DNA of 64,000 nucleotides from Betaproteobacteria bacterium (GCA_020049415.1 JAIFKV010000081.1:1-64000), one strand, 5' to 3'; shown: positions 8,834-18,365, numbered from the stretch's first letter. Notes: generated by a model not told the origin, from the sequence alone. Numbers and translations: made by a program.

Positions 8834-9808
8834 ATGCAAAAAGTTGAATCGATTGGCCTGGTGGGCTTATTGCTGCTGCTGACTGGGTTATTGATGACGA
8901 GCGGGTTGCAGGCCGCCGAGAAGCAGCTTGCCTATGTGGTTTCGGACGGGCGAATTCCCTTTTGGGACATCATGAAACGAGGTGTTGAGTCACGCGCTGA
9001 TGCGCTGGGTTACAAGGTGGTTGTTTACAGCGCGGAAAATAATGCCAAGCGCGAGTTGGAGTTGAGTGCTCAGGCCATCAAGGCAAAGGTCGATGGCATG
9101 GTCATTTCACCTACCAATTCCTCGGCCGCCGTCACCATTCTCAAGTTGGCGAATACCGCAGGTATCCCGGTGGTGATTTCGGATATCGGCACCGATGGCG
9201 GCGATTATGTCAGCTATATCGCTTCGGATAACCGGGAAGGTTCTTACCAGATCGGCAAGGTGCTGGCCAAAGCCATGCAGGCGCGCAAGTGGGACAAGGG
9301 CAGCGTCGGTATCATCGCCATTCCACAGAAGCGTACCAATGGCAGGGCGCGCACCGCCGGTTTCATGAAAGCGATGGATGAAGCGGGGATCAAGGGGGCG
9401 GGTATTCGTCAGCAAGTCACTTTTTCTCATCAAGAAACCTATGACTTTGCCAAGGCATTGATTGCCGCGCATCCAGACCTCAGGGCGCTCTGGTTGCAGG
9501 GGTCGGACCGCTATAAAGGCGCGCTCGACGCCATCGCAGATGCGGGTAAAAAAGATCAGGTTTTACTGATTTGCTTTGATGCGGAACCTGAGTTTCTACA
9601 GATGATTCCGCACGGCGAACTGGTCGGTGCAGCCATGCAGCAACCCTTCCTGATGGGCGAAAAGGCGGTCGAAACGCTGCATGCCCACCTCATGGGGAAG
9701 CCGGTTCAACAGCAGATATTGCTGCCGATTCTGCCGGTCTCGGCTGACAACATTGCCAACATGCTGCCGGTGATCCGTCGCAATGTTTTAGGCATAAAAG
9801 CCAAGTAG
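8834..9808 (+). CDS. RbsB-type periplasmic substrate-binding protein
   Basis: 324 aa with a signal peptide (LVGLLLLLTGLLMTSGLQA-A) and a Peripla_BP_4-type two-lobe fold: IPFWDIMKRGVESRADALG, KVDGMVISPTNSSAAV, IPVVISDIGTDGG, SDNREGSYQIGKVL and a late ICFDAEPEFLQMI. Such proteins bind sugars or similar small molecules in the periplasm. Start ATG 8834 follows GAGGAG. No ABC permease or ATPase gene is nearby; the next gene, 7 bp later, is a membrane sensor. I therefore infer that it delivers a ligand signal to that sensor rather than feeding a transporter. Confidence 0.87.
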   Translation: MQKVESIGLVGLLLLLTGLLMTSGLQAAEKQLAYVVSDGRIPFWDIMKRGVESRADALGYKVVVYSAENNAKRELELSAQAIKAKVDGMVISPTNSSAAVTILKLANTAGIPVVISDIGTDGGDYVSYIASDNREGSYQIGKVLAKAMQARKWDKGSVGIIAIPQKRTNGRARTAGFMKAMDEAGIKGAGIRQQVTFSHQETYDFAKALIAAHPDLRALWLQGSDRYKGALDAIADAGKKDQVLLICFDAEPEFLQMIPHGELVGAAMQQPFLMGEKAVETLHAHLMGKPVQQQILLPILPVSADNIANMLPVIRRNVLGIKAK

Positions 9809-9815
9809 AACTGAT

Positions 9816-12800
9816 TTGACCAATAAGGCCCGGGCGCAAAGGTCGCTCTATAAACTGCTGGCTGGGATCATCGTCAGCGTGGTGATCATTGTGCTCGGTT
9901 CGCACGCGGCATATCGCTATCTGTCGCAGCGGAACGAGCAGGTTGAGGATATGAAGCGGAATTCCGCTTTGAGCATTGCAACCCTGCAGAAAAACATTTC
10001 CACGCTCATCGAATCCTATGCCATCAACGAGTATGTCAATCTGATCAACACCGAAGTTGAGCAGCGGCATCATTTCGCCATCATCGTCAGTGATTACAAC
10101 ATGGGGAAGATCCTCGCCACGGAGGCGTACATCAGCGGCAAGATCCATGATGCTTCGGGCCAAATCATTGATTACAACCCGGATGACCCGCTTCATCGTC
10201 AATGGCTCGATACCTGTTTCTATACCGTTAGGGCGCCCATTACCACCGCATCGGGAGCGCTGCTGGGCCACATTGCGGTTTACGTTACCGATGCGCAGAT
10301 GCGCGAGGAACTCAACCGTATCCTGATGCAGAACCTGATCAGCAGCGCAATGATTGCGCTGCTGTTGATCGTCTTGATCCACATTGCGGTGCGACACCTG
10401 TTGGTCCGACCACTTTCGAAGATCGTCACTGTGATCGGCAAGACTGACGCTGATGGCATTCCCACCGCCCCTATCCCGAATCTGGCTTATGTGGAAATTT
10501 CCACCTTGACCAACACCATGAACACCATGGTCGAAGTGATCAAACGTTCGCGGAAACAGCTAAAGGATGAAAAGGATGCACTTCTGGTCGAGCATGGTCG
10601 GCTACAGCAAATAACGGCTGAACTTGCACTCAGCCGCGACCGCTTCGAGCAGTTGGCTGAAGCGTCGCCATCCGGTATTTGGGAAACAACGCCTGACGGC
10701 CTCAACACCTATGTCAGTCGTCAATGGTGCCAGATCACCGGCTTGTCCGCTGACGCAGCAGCGGGGCAGGGATGGGCCAGCGCATTGCATCCGGAGGATC
10801 GCGAGCGGGTGTTCCAGGAATGGACCAAACAGGCCGCTGCAGGCCGCAGTTATCGCGCCGAGTTTCGTTTTAAGCGACTGGATGGGAGCGTGGTTTGGGT
10901 GCTCAACACCGCCACTACCATCGATGGAGATTCTGGTGCGATCGAAAGCTGGGTCGGAACGATCACGGATATCTCGGAAGGCAAGCAGCAACAGGCGGAA
11001 ATCCTGCAGCAGCGTCTGCGGTTGCAGAACATCATCGAAGGCACGCGAGTGGGTACCTGGGAATGGAATGTACAAACCGGCGAGACCCATTTCAACGAGC
11101 GCTGGGCGGAAATTATCGGCTACAGATTGGAGGAACTCGCCCCAATCAATATCGCAACATGGATGCAGTTTGCTCATCCCGATGATCTCGCCAGTTCTTC
11201 AGCAAGACTTGAACAGCATTTCTCCGGCCAAAGCGGCCACTATGAATGCGAGGTGCGCATGCGCCACAAGGACGGCCATTGGGTCTGGGTTCTTGATCGC
11301 GGCATGGTTGTCAGTCGGTGCCCGCACGGCCAACCCGAATGGATGGCCGGCACGCATTGGGATATTACCGAACGCAAAAACAACGAAATCGCCCTGGCTG
11401 AACGCACCCAGGCGTTGGCTCGCGCAAACACCGAACTGGAGCAACTGGCTACCGTCTTCACGCATACGCGCGAAGGCATTGTCATTACCGACCCGCAAGG
11501 CGACATTGTCGATGTCAACGATGCCTTCTGCCGCATCACCGGTTACAGCCGCGACGAGGCCATCGGCCAGAATACACGGCTGCTCAAATCCGAACGCCAC
11601 GAACCCGAGTTCTACGTTGAACTATGGCGTGCTTTGAGCGAACAAGGCGACTGGTCCGGCGAGATCTGGAACCGGCGCAAGAACGGCGAAGAGTATGCCG
11701 AACTGCTGACCATCAGCGCCGTGCGTGATGCCGGAGGGTTGACGCGACACTACGTTGCGTTGTTCGCCGACATTACCGCACAGAAGGATCACCAGAGGCA
11801 GCTTGAACATATCGCAAATTACGATGCGCTGACCGGTTTGCCCAACCGATTGCTGTTGGCAGACCGCCTGCATCAAGCGATGACGCGGGCGAAACGGCGC
11901 AATGAGAGTCTGGCGTTAGCCTACCTTGACCTGGATGGTTTCAAGGCCATCAACGACAACCACGGTCACAACGCGGGCGATCATCTGCTTACCGTCATCG
12001 CCGAGCGGATGAAGCAATGCCTGCGCGAGAGCGACACCATCGCTCGCCTTGGCGGAGACGAATTCGTCGTCGTACTGGCAGATCTGGCAAACATCAAGAC
12101 CAGCGAGCCGTTCATCCTGCGGCTATTGGCTGCGGCATCGCAGCCGGTTCCCTACAAAGACGAGTTGCTGCATGTCTCGTCAAGCATCGGCATCGCTTTT
12201 TATTCGCCCGCTGACGATGCCAATGCCGACCTCTTGCTGCGCGAGGCTGATCAGGCCATGTACCAGGCCAAGCAGGCAGGCAAGAATCGTTTTCATGTCT
12301 TCGACTCCGAGCAGGACCGCGCGGTACGCGGCCACCACGAAAACATTGCACGTATCCGCCAGGCGCTGACCAACAAGGAGTTCGTCCTTCACTTTCAACC
12401 AAAGGTGAATATGCGCAGCGGCGCATTGATTGGCGTTGAAGCGTTGATCAGATGGCAGCATCCGGAACGCGGTCTGCTCTCACCCGGGTTATTCCTGCCC
12501 GAGATCGAAAATCACCCGCTCGGCATTGAACTCGGCGAATGGGTGATCGATACCGCGCTGGCCCAGATCGAGGCTTGGCAAGTTGATGGGTTTACGCTGT
12601 CGGTAAGCGTAAACATCGCCGGAAATCATCTACAGCAAGCCGGTTTTGTCGACAGTTTGCGCGATCTGTTGGCGCGCCATCCCTCTGTACGGCCCGATGC
12701 GCTTGAGTTGGAGGTGTTGGAAACAAGTGCGCTTGAAGATATCGCCCATGTTTCGGCAGTTATTGCCGAATGTGCAACGCTCGGCATTGACTTCGCCCTG

Positions 12801-13463
12801 GATGACTTTGGCACTGGTTATTCCTCGCTGACTTATCTCAAGCGTCTGCCGGCGCAGATATTGAAAATCGACCAGAGCTTCGTCCATGACATGCAAGATG
12901 ACCCTGAAGATCTGGCGATTCTCGAGGGCGTGCTCGGCCTGGCAATGGCTTTTCGTCGACGTGCCATTGCGGAAGGGGTAGAGACGATTTCTCATGGCGA
13001 AATGCTGCTCGACCTGGGCTGTGAATTGGCACAAGGCTACGGAATCGCCCGTCCGATGCCGGCGGCGGAAATACCCAAATGGAGCGCTATCTGGCAACCC
13101 GGCGTAACTTGGCTACACCGTTCGTCAGTGAGTCGCGACGATTTGCCGCTGTTGTTCGCGGCAGTAGAACATCGGGCCTGGATTTCGGCTGTAGCAGCGC
13201 ACCTGAAAAGCAATAGCGACGCGCCGATGCTGGATCGGCATGCCTGCCGCTTTGGCGCGTGGCTTGAAGACGAAGGCCGCGCTCGCTATGGCAACCACCC
13301 CGCTTTCCCACGCATCGAGGCGCTTCACCGGCAAGTTCATGAAAGAGTGCAGTCACTGTTGACTATGGCCATGAATGGTGGAAGCAAGGAAGCGCTGAAT
13401 CAACTGGGTGAGCTTTACCAACAACGGAATAGATTGCTAGAGCAGCTTAAACAGATTTGCTGA
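9816..13463 (+). CDS. membrane sensor: periplasmic domain-HAMP-3xPAS-GGDEF-EAL-CZB
   Basis: 1215 aa. A first membrane helix (about 12-32), a periplasmic sensor region (33-172), a second helix (173-192), HAMP and coiled coil (to about 265), three PAS domains (about 270-385, 400-515, 540-650), GGDEF (RLGGDEF near 747, with RESD inhibitory site), EAL (GVEALIRWQHP near 872; DDFGTGYSS, AEGVET) and a CZB zinc-binding domain (EHRAW near 1117, RHACRFGAWLE near 1143, HRQVHE). Both output domains appear intact. The only available start is TTG 9816, 7 bp after the binding-protein stop with no good ribosome site, which fits coupled translation. The last ~700 residues closely resemble the divergent sensor, so the two are likely ancient duplicates with different input heads. 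Confidence 0.88.
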   Translation: MTNKARAQRSLYKLLAGIIVSVVIIVLGSHAAYRYLSQRNEQVEDMKRNSALSIATLQKNISTLIESYAINEYVNLINTEVEQRHHFAIIVSDYNMGKILATEAYISGKIHDASGQIIDYNPDDPLHRQWLDTCFYTVRAPITTASGALLGHIAVYVTDAQMREELNRILMQNLISSAMIALLLIVLIHIAVRHLLVRPLSKIVTVIGKTDADGIPTAPIPNLAYVEISTLTNTMNTMVEVIKRSRKQLKDEKDALLVEHGRLQQITAELALSRDRFEQLAEASPSGIWETTPDGLNTYVSRQWCQITGLSADAAAGQGWASALHPEDRERVFQEWTKQAAAGRSYRAEFRFKRLDGSVVWVLNTATTIDGDSGAIESWVGTITDISEGKQQQAEILQQRLRLQNIIEGTRVGTWEWNVQTGETHFNERWAEIIGYRLEELAPINIATWMQFAHPDDLASSSARLEQHFSGQSGHYECEVRMRHKDGHWVWVLDRGMVVSRCPHGQPEWMAGTHWDITERKNNEIALAERTQALARANTELEQLATVFTHTREGIVITDPQGDIVDVNDAFCRITGYSRDEAIGQNTRLLKSERHEPEFYVELWRALSEQGDWSGEIWNRRKNGEEYAELLTISAVRDAGGLTRHYVALFADITAQKDHQRQLEHIANYDALTGLPNRLLLADRLHQAMTRAKRRNESLALAYLDLDGFKAINDNHGHNAGDHLLTVIAERMKQCLRESDTIARLGGDEFVVVLADLANIKTSEPFILRLLAAASQPVPYKDELLHVSSSIGIAFYSPADDANADLLLREADQAMYQAKQAGKNRFHVFDSEQDRAVRGHHENIARIRQALTNKEFVLHFQPKVNMRSGALIGVEALIRWQHPERGLLSPGLFLPEIENHPLGIELGEWVIDTALAQIEAWQVDGFTLSVSVNIAGNHLQQAGFVDSLRDLLARHPSVRPDALELEVLETSALEDIAHVSAVIAECATLGIDFALDDFGTGYSSLTYLKRLPAQILKIDQSFVHDMQDDPEDLAILEGVLGLAMAFRRRAIAEGVETISHGEMLLDLGCELAQGYGIARPMPAAEIPKWSAIWQPGVTWLHRSSVSRDDLPLLFAAVEHRAWISAVAAHLKSNSDAPMLDRHACRFGAWLEDEGRARYGNHPAFPRIEALHRQVHERVQSLLTMAMNGGSKEALNQLGELYQQRNRLLEQLKQIC

Positions 13464-13591
13464 CGCTGGGCGGTCGACAACAAAGACGGCATCAACGGCC
13501 AGACTTCAGATATGAGATCAAACGCCTCTGAATACCGCCTTCGACAAACTTACTGGCTGTGCCAGGTGCGCCAAGGATGGCTGCGCTGCGC

Positions 13592-15577
13592 TTATCCACC
13601 CACCAATTTTTCGGCGGATGCGCTCTTTGGATGCGGCGGAATGATGCCAAGCCGTTCTTTCAGCGGTTGAGAATCACCGCCAAACAGGTGGCGGTAAAAC
13701 ATGGCGTTGGCGAGTACTTTTTTGACGTACTCGCGGGTTTCGGAATAAGGAATGTTTTCAACGTAGATCGCGCCTTCCAGCGGCACCTCGGCCTGCCATC
13801 TGCGCGCGCGGCCGGGGCCGGCGTTATAGCCGGCGGTGGCGAGTACCGGCGATTTGCCGAGCGAGTTATAAATATGCTTCAGATAGTAAGTACCGAACTG
13901 AATGTTGGTTTCTGGTTTGGCGACAGTGGCGTGGGCGTTTTTGCCTAGTCCGAGCTGACGTGATATCCACTTGGCGGTGGCTGGCATGATCTGCATCAAT
14001 CCTTGCGCGCCGACGCTGGAACGGGCGAAATCGATGAAGCGCGATTCTTGCCGCATCAGGCCGTAAACCCAGGCTTCGTCTATCTCGTTTGCTCCCGCAT
14101 AAGCGTTGGCCAGATCTCGGTAAGGCGCGATATAGCGCAAATCGAAAGCATGGATTTCGCGTGTTCTTTCGGCAGTGGCGATCGCCCGGTCATACCAATT
14201 ATTGCGACGAGCCAGTTCGGCTGCAGCCAGCAGATCACGATCTTCCATGCCGCGCAGCGCCCACTCCCACTCGGCCATGGCGTTGCCGGCGTCACCGAGT
14301 TGGCGCAGCAGCAGGGCGCGACTCAGCCCGCTCCGGGCTTCGGCCATTTTCAGGTCGTCCGGGGTTACTTTGTAGTCTTCGGTTCGCGCTTCCAATTTGG
14401 CCGGCAACTCTTCCTCGGCGAGTAATCCGTAGTAATGAATTTCGCGCGATAGTTTGGCAAACAACATGTTGGCGGGATAAGCAGCATTCATGGCCTTCAG
14501 CGCACGGGCTTTCCAGTAGCGCCAGACCGCCTCGTTTTGTTGCGTTTCGGGCATCGCTTCGATGCTGCGATAGACCTCCAGCCATTTGCCGGCGCGCAAG
14601 GCGGTACGCGTTTGCCAGGCAGCCTGGAGTTCGCTGCCAACGCCACCGGCGCGCTGAAACCAGCCCAACGCACGGGCGTCGTGCAGGCGCGCGGCGTGCA
14701 TACCTATCTGCGCCCAGCCATAGCGCTGCTCTGCGGCGGAAAAGAAGGTGAAATGTTGTTCCCAGACCCGCGCGGCATCCTCCGGTGTTTTCTTTGCAAT
14801 TTGGGTCAGGGCATACAGGGCGGCTTCGCGTTGACCACGATTGGGCGGTTGCGCGGCGACTTCGGCGATGAAAGTTTCCGCCGCGCGGACAGCGCGGCTG
14901 AGTGCATCCGCCGACATGCGATCTTCATCCGGCAGGCGTGCATTCAATTCGCGGGCCAGGCGCAGATTGCCGTCATCCAGCGCCAGTCGCAGGCGCTCCA
15001 GTCGGTCTTCCAGGGTGAGCAGACCGCGCTCGGCCAGATTGTCGAATAGCGGTTCGCAACTCGAAGGCAGATCACGTGCGGCGCGCCAGAGTGCAATGCC
15101 GGTGCTGTCGGCCTGGGAGTCGCCGTGGCTTTGACGCGCCCGTAAATCAAAGCAGCGCAATTCCTGATCCGGTTTGACGATGGCCGCATAAACATGCTCA
15201 AACGCAGGCCAGTTGGCCTTCAAACCGAAGTTACGTGCGAGGTCGATACGCAGACGATTGGACAACGGAGAGTCGGCATATTGCTGAATGAATGCCTGTT
15301 GCTCGGTCTCGGGGGCTCGGTTTGCTTTGAGTTGCCAGAAACGGATGTAAGGCGTCAGCAGATGATCATCTGGAAACGTATCTGCGATCTTCTGCAAACG
15401 ATTGGAATTGCCCTTTTGAAAGGCTTCTCGTGCGTTCTGGTAATCAGAATTGACGGAAGCATGCGCGATGAAAGCGGTGAACGATAGAAGCAGGAGAAAG
15501 ACGCGCGGTAAGAAGCCAAAGATCACGAGTATTGAACAGGGGCGAGCCCCGTGCAGCCATTGCAGAAAGATGCGCAC
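13592..15577 (-). CDS. slt: soluble lytic murein transglycosylase (Slt70-like)
   Basis: Periplasmic enzyme cleaving peptidoglycan with formation of 1,6-anhydro-muropeptides. The 661-aa protein has an N-terminal hydrophobic export segment (VFLLLLSFTAFIAHA), a long alpha-superhelical region (about 50-470), and a C-terminal lysozyme-like domain. The catalytic Glu is in YGLMRQESRF, followed by GAQGLMQIMPATA and AGYNAGPGRARRW, as in Slt70. GTG 15577 is preceded by AAGGGTAAA; the start could also lie some residues further in. A family A MITE sits 51 bp upstream. Confidence 0.92.
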   Translation of the reverse strand: MRIFLQWLHGARPCSILVIFGFLPRVFLLLLSFTAFIAHASVNSDYQNAREAFQKGNSNRLQKIADTFPDDHLLTPYIRFWQLKANRAPETEQQAFIQQYADSPLSNRLRIDLARNFGLKANWPAFEHVYAAIVKPDQELRCFDLRARQSHGDSQADSTGIALWRAARDLPSSCEPLFDNLAERGLLTLEDRLERLRLALDDGNLRLARELNARLPDEDRMSADALSRAVRAAETFIAEVAAQPPNRGQREAALYALTQIAKKTPEDAARVWEQHFTFFSAAEQRYGWAQIGMHAARLHDARALGWFQRAGGVGSELQAAWQTRTALRAGKWLEVYRSIEAMPETQQNEAVWRYWKARALKAMNAAYPANMLFAKLSREIHYYGLLAEEELPAKLEARTEDYKVTPDDLKMAEARSGLSRALLLRQLGDAGNAMAEWEWALRGMEDRDLLAAAELARRNNWYDRAIATAERTREIHAFDLRYIAPYRDLANAYAGANEIDEAWVYGLMRQESRFIDFARSSVGAQGLMQIMPATAKWISRQLGLGKNAHATVAKPETNIQFGTYYLKHIYNSLGKSPVLATAGYNAGPGRARRWQAEVPLEGAIYVENIPYSETREYVKKVLANAMFYRHLFGGDSQPLKERLGIIPPHPKSASAEKLVGG

Positions 15578-15628
15578 TTTACCCTTCAGTCCACCCTGGA
15601 TTCAAATTCTGCCGCAAAGGTTTCTTTA

Positions 15629-15787
15629 GCGACTGTCCATGAATAGCCTGGGCAGTGATGGGTGTGCTGGTGGGATGCGGTGCAAGGCGCCGGTCGCGCA
15701 GCATGGTCATTCCCTTCAAGCGACCGGCAACGCAGCAACGCGCCCACCCGTGCAGCCAGAATGTCCTGGTTATTCATGGACAGTCGC
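15629..15787. mobile_element. MITE family A, complete copy
   Basis: 159-bp element with terminal inverted repeats GCGACTGTCCATGAATA(G/A)CC, paired over about 23 bases. It is flanked on both sides by TTA (15626-15628 and 15788-15790), a likely 3-bp target duplication. There is no transposase. Half of it is nearly identical to bases 1-90 of the window, showing recent mobility. It lies between the DUF3106-like gene and slt. Confidence 0.85.
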
Positions 15788-16228
15788 TTAATCGCGGCGT
15801 TCATCGTCGCGCTGACGGCGGCCGCCTGGCCAGGCCGGAAGCTCCGGCCGGATTTCCTCGAAACGACGTTTTTCAAAACCAAAGCCAAAACGACTATCGG
15901 CGGGAGGATTGAGGTCTTTATTGCGGTTCGACTCGTTACCCCGACCGTTATCGCGCGATGTCGCGCCGGGAAAGGGCAAGCGGATGGCTTCTTGCGCCGG
16001 AGGCGGCAATTGCCGTAGACGATCCTGAAAGAACTGACGCATGCGAATACGCTCTTCCGGGCTGGCTTGTTCCCAGCGATCGCGCAACTCACGCCGCTCG
16101 TCTGCGCCGAGTTGGGCGATCTTGATCGGGAGACGCACCTGGCTGAATATCGGGCTATCGGCTTGATCCGCCAGAGCGGGTAAAGTCGACAGTGTCAGCA
16201 GCAGGGCAATCAACAGGGTGCGACGCAT
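15788..16228 (-). CDS. small periplasmic DUF3106-like protein
   Basis: 146 aa with a signal peptide (RRTLLIALLLTLSTLPALA-D) and a short helical region ELRDRWEQASPEERIRMRQFF that resembles DUF3106 proteins, followed by a charged, Arg/Pro-rich tail. No catalytic motif is visible. Start ATG 16228 follows AAAGGAGAAAA. The stop codon coincides with the TTA target duplication of the adjoining MITE. It is divergent from the response-regulator gene, so it may be a target or accessory of that two-component system; this is inference from position only. Confidence 0.65.
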   Translation of the reverse strand: MRRTLLIALLLTLSTLPALADQADSPIFSQVRLPIKIAQLGADERRELRDRWEQASPEERIRMRQFFQDRLRQLPPPAQEAIRLPFPGATSRDNGRGNESNRNKDLNPPADSRFGFGFEKRRFEEIRPELPAWPGGRRQRDDERRD

Positions 16229-16299
16229 TTTTTCTCCTTTCCATGTCGCTGATGATAGGCGGCGGGGGTAACAGCGTGGTTTCCGGCGCTGGATTATTT

Positions 16300-16314
16300 G
16301 TAACAAAGTGTTAC
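16300..16314. promoter_or_regulatory. small palindrome before the response regulator
   Basis: GTAACA-AAG-TGTTAC, perfect 6-bp arms, immediately upstream of the GGAGG ribosome site of the regulator and within the divergent intergenic region. It could be an operator or an mRNA hairpin near the start site. Confidence 0.3.
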
Positions 16315-16326
16315 GGAGGCATAGTT

Positions 16327-17055
16327 TTGAACCACAGTAATTCCTCAAATGAAAATCTCAACTTGCTGATTGTCGATGATGATGCCGGTATTCGCGATTT
16401 GCTGGCCGATTACCTGAGCAAACAGGGCATGCGGGTGAGCACCGCGCGAGATGGCAAGGAAATGGATGAGCGGTTGGCGATTCTGTATCCAGATTTGATT
16501 GTCATGGATTTGATGATGCCGGGTGAAGATGGTCTCAGCCTTACCCGGCGCGTGAAAGCGGCGCGTGATGTGCCGGTGATCATGCTGTCGGCGCGTGGCG
16601 AGGACATCGACCGCATTGTCGGCCTGGAAGTCGGTGCGGATGATTACCTGCCGAAGCCATTTAATCCGCGTGAACTTCTCGCCCGTATTCGCGCGGTGTT
16701 GCGCCGCGGGCATGCAGCCAACGCCGGCGCCGATGCCAGCGAAATCATGCGCTTCGGCCCGTTCGGACTCGATCTGGCAGCGCAGGCGCTGTCGCGTGAC
16801 GGTGTCGAGATTCCACTCTCGCAAGCCGAGTTCACCTTGCTCAAATTGTTCGTTGAACGACCTAACCGCGCGCTTTCGCGTGATCAGATCATGGACAGTT
16901 TAAAAGGCTACGAGCGCGATCCATTCGACCGCTCAATCGATGTTCGGGTCACTCGGCTGCGCAAGAAACTGGAGGACGATCCAGCCAATCCGGTGTACAT
17001 CCGCACTGTCTGGGGTCAGGGTTATCTGTTCTCGCCGAAGGGAAAATCGGTTTGA
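16327..17055 (+). CDS. OmpR-family response regulator
   Basis: 242 aa: receiver domain (1-125) with acidic pocket LLIVDDDAG, phospho-Asp in PDLIVMDLMMPGEDG, and the conserved Lys in DDYLPKPFNP; then a winged-helix Trans_reg_C domain (about 140-240) with VRVTRLRKKLEDDPANP and the closing VWGQGYLF. It binds DNA when phosphorylated by the adjacent kinase. TTG 16327 is chosen because GGAGG (16315-16319) sits 7 bp upstream and the chain starts a few residues before the receiver strand. Its stop overlaps the kinase start (TTGA). It resembles the OmpR group most, but the symbol is not assigned because regulon context is lacking. Confidence 0.9.
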   Translation: MNHSNSSNENLNLLIVDDDAGIRDLLADYLSKQGMRVSTARDGKEMDERLAILYPDLIVMDLMMPGEDGLSLTRRVKAARDVPVIMLSARGEDIDRIVGLEVGADDYLPKPFNPRELLARIRAVLRRGHAANAGADASEIMRFGPFGLDLAAQALSRDGVEIPLSQAEFTLLKLFVERPNRALSRDQIMDSLKGYERDPFDRSIDVRVTRLRKKLEDDPANPVYIRTVWGQGYLFSPKGKSV

Positions 17056-18365
17056 GACTGGCCTGGATACGGCTGCCGGAGACTCTCTTCGGGCGCACTG
17101 CCGCCGCGCTGCTGCTCGCGTTTCTGCTGTTCGAAGCGATTGCCTTCGGCGTTGTCTGGTACATGGTGATCCAGCCGCTGGCGGCCCGCTCGGCCGACGA
17201 TCTGGCAGCAAAAATCCTGCTCTCGGCGCAAACCTGGGTAGAACTGCCGCCGCAGACCCGCGCCGACTACGAAATGGAATTGGTGTTTCGCCATGACCTG
17301 GCGTTGGCCGAGGTCGCAGCGCGCTTGCCTCAGGCCGCGCCGGCAAATTACTTTGGCGACCTCATCGCCAGCGCGCTGAGTCGGCGCGCCAATCAAACCA
17401 TTCTGCTCAAGCGTGCCGCCGATCCGAACTGGGACTGGCTGGAAATTCAGGTGGCGGACAAATTGCTGCGTGTCGGTTTCAACCGCCAGCGCTACGCCCT
17501 GGAAGCGCCGTTGGCTGCGGTCGGGGTGTTTCTGCTCGGCGCGTTACTGACCGTGCTGACCGCGCTGTTCATGGTGCGCCAAGCCAGCCAGCGGCTGAAA
17601 AGCCTGGCCCGCAAAGCCGGCGAAGTCGGGCAGGGGAGGGCGCCGGAATATTTGCCGGAAACCGGCGCTCGCGAACTGCGCGAACTCACCGTTGCCTTCA
17701 ATCGGATGGCAGAAGAAGTGCAGGCATTGCTGGAAAATCGCACCGTGCTGCTGGCAGGTGTCAGTCACGATCTGCGCACACCGATCACCCGATTGCGGCT
17801 TGCGCTGTCTCTTCTTGAAGATGCTGACCCGACATTGGTCGAGCGAATGGAACACGATCTCGACGAGATGAACCAGTTGATCACCGACATGCTGGCGTTC
17901 GCCCGCTCGCTCAAGGTGGAAGCCTTGCAGGATTGCGATCTGACCCGGGTTCTCGCCGACCTGGCCGCCCAGGCCGCACTGCTGGGGCCGCTTGAATGGC
18001 GGGCCGGACCGCCCTGTGTCGTTCATATCGGCGAAGCGGCGTTGCGTCGTATTGTGGGTAATTTGCTGGAGAACGCGCGTCGTTATGGTGAAGGCGCGGC
18101 GGTGGCGCTGGAACTGGAATGCGGCACGGCAATGATAAAAATCAAGGTACTCGATCGCGGTCCTGGAATCCCGCTTGAACACCGCGAGGCGGTGTTTCGG
18201 CCTTTTACCCGGCTGGAGACCTCACGCAGCCGCGAGGCGGGCGGCAGCGGTCTGGGCCTGGCGATCGCCCGCCAGTTGGCGGATGCCTATGGCTGGAAAA
18301 TCGAATTGTCGGATCGGGACGGCGGCGGTTTGATCGCCAGCTTGATTATTTCTCGGAATACTTGA
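17052..18365 (+). CDS. EnvZ-like sensor histidine kinase
   Basis: 437-aa inner-membrane kinase partner of the preceding regulator. It has two membrane helices (about 15-40 and 155-178) around a ~110-residue periplasmic part, HAMP, then the dimerisation domain with phospho-His in LLAGVSHDLRTPITRLRLAL. The ATPase domain follows with N box NLLENARRYG, G1 DRGPGIP, F box FRPFTR and G2 GGSGLGLAIARQL. Start TTG 17052 overlaps the regulator stop. The 3' end overlaps an antisense small ORF (18346-18501). Confidence 0.92.
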   Translation: MRLAWIRLPETLFGRTAAALLLAFLLFEAIAFGVVWYMVIQPLAARSADDLAAKILLSAQTWVELPPQTRADYEMELVFRHDLALAEVAARLPQAAPANYFGDLIASALSRRANQTILLKRAADPNWDWLEIQVADKLLRVGFNRQRYALEAPLAAVGVFLLGALLTVLTALFMVRQASQRLKSLARKAGEVGQGRAPEYLPETGARELRELTVAFNRMAEEVQALLENRTVLLAGVSHDLRTPITRLRLALSLLEDADPTLVERMEHDLDEMNQLITDMLAFARSLKVEALQDCDLTRVLADLAAQAALLGPLEWRAGPPCVVHIGEAALRRIVGNLLENARRYGEGAAVALELECGTAMIKIKVLDRGPGIPLEHREAVFRPFTRLETSRSREAGGSGLGLAIARQLADAYGWKIELSDRDGGGLIASLIISRNT

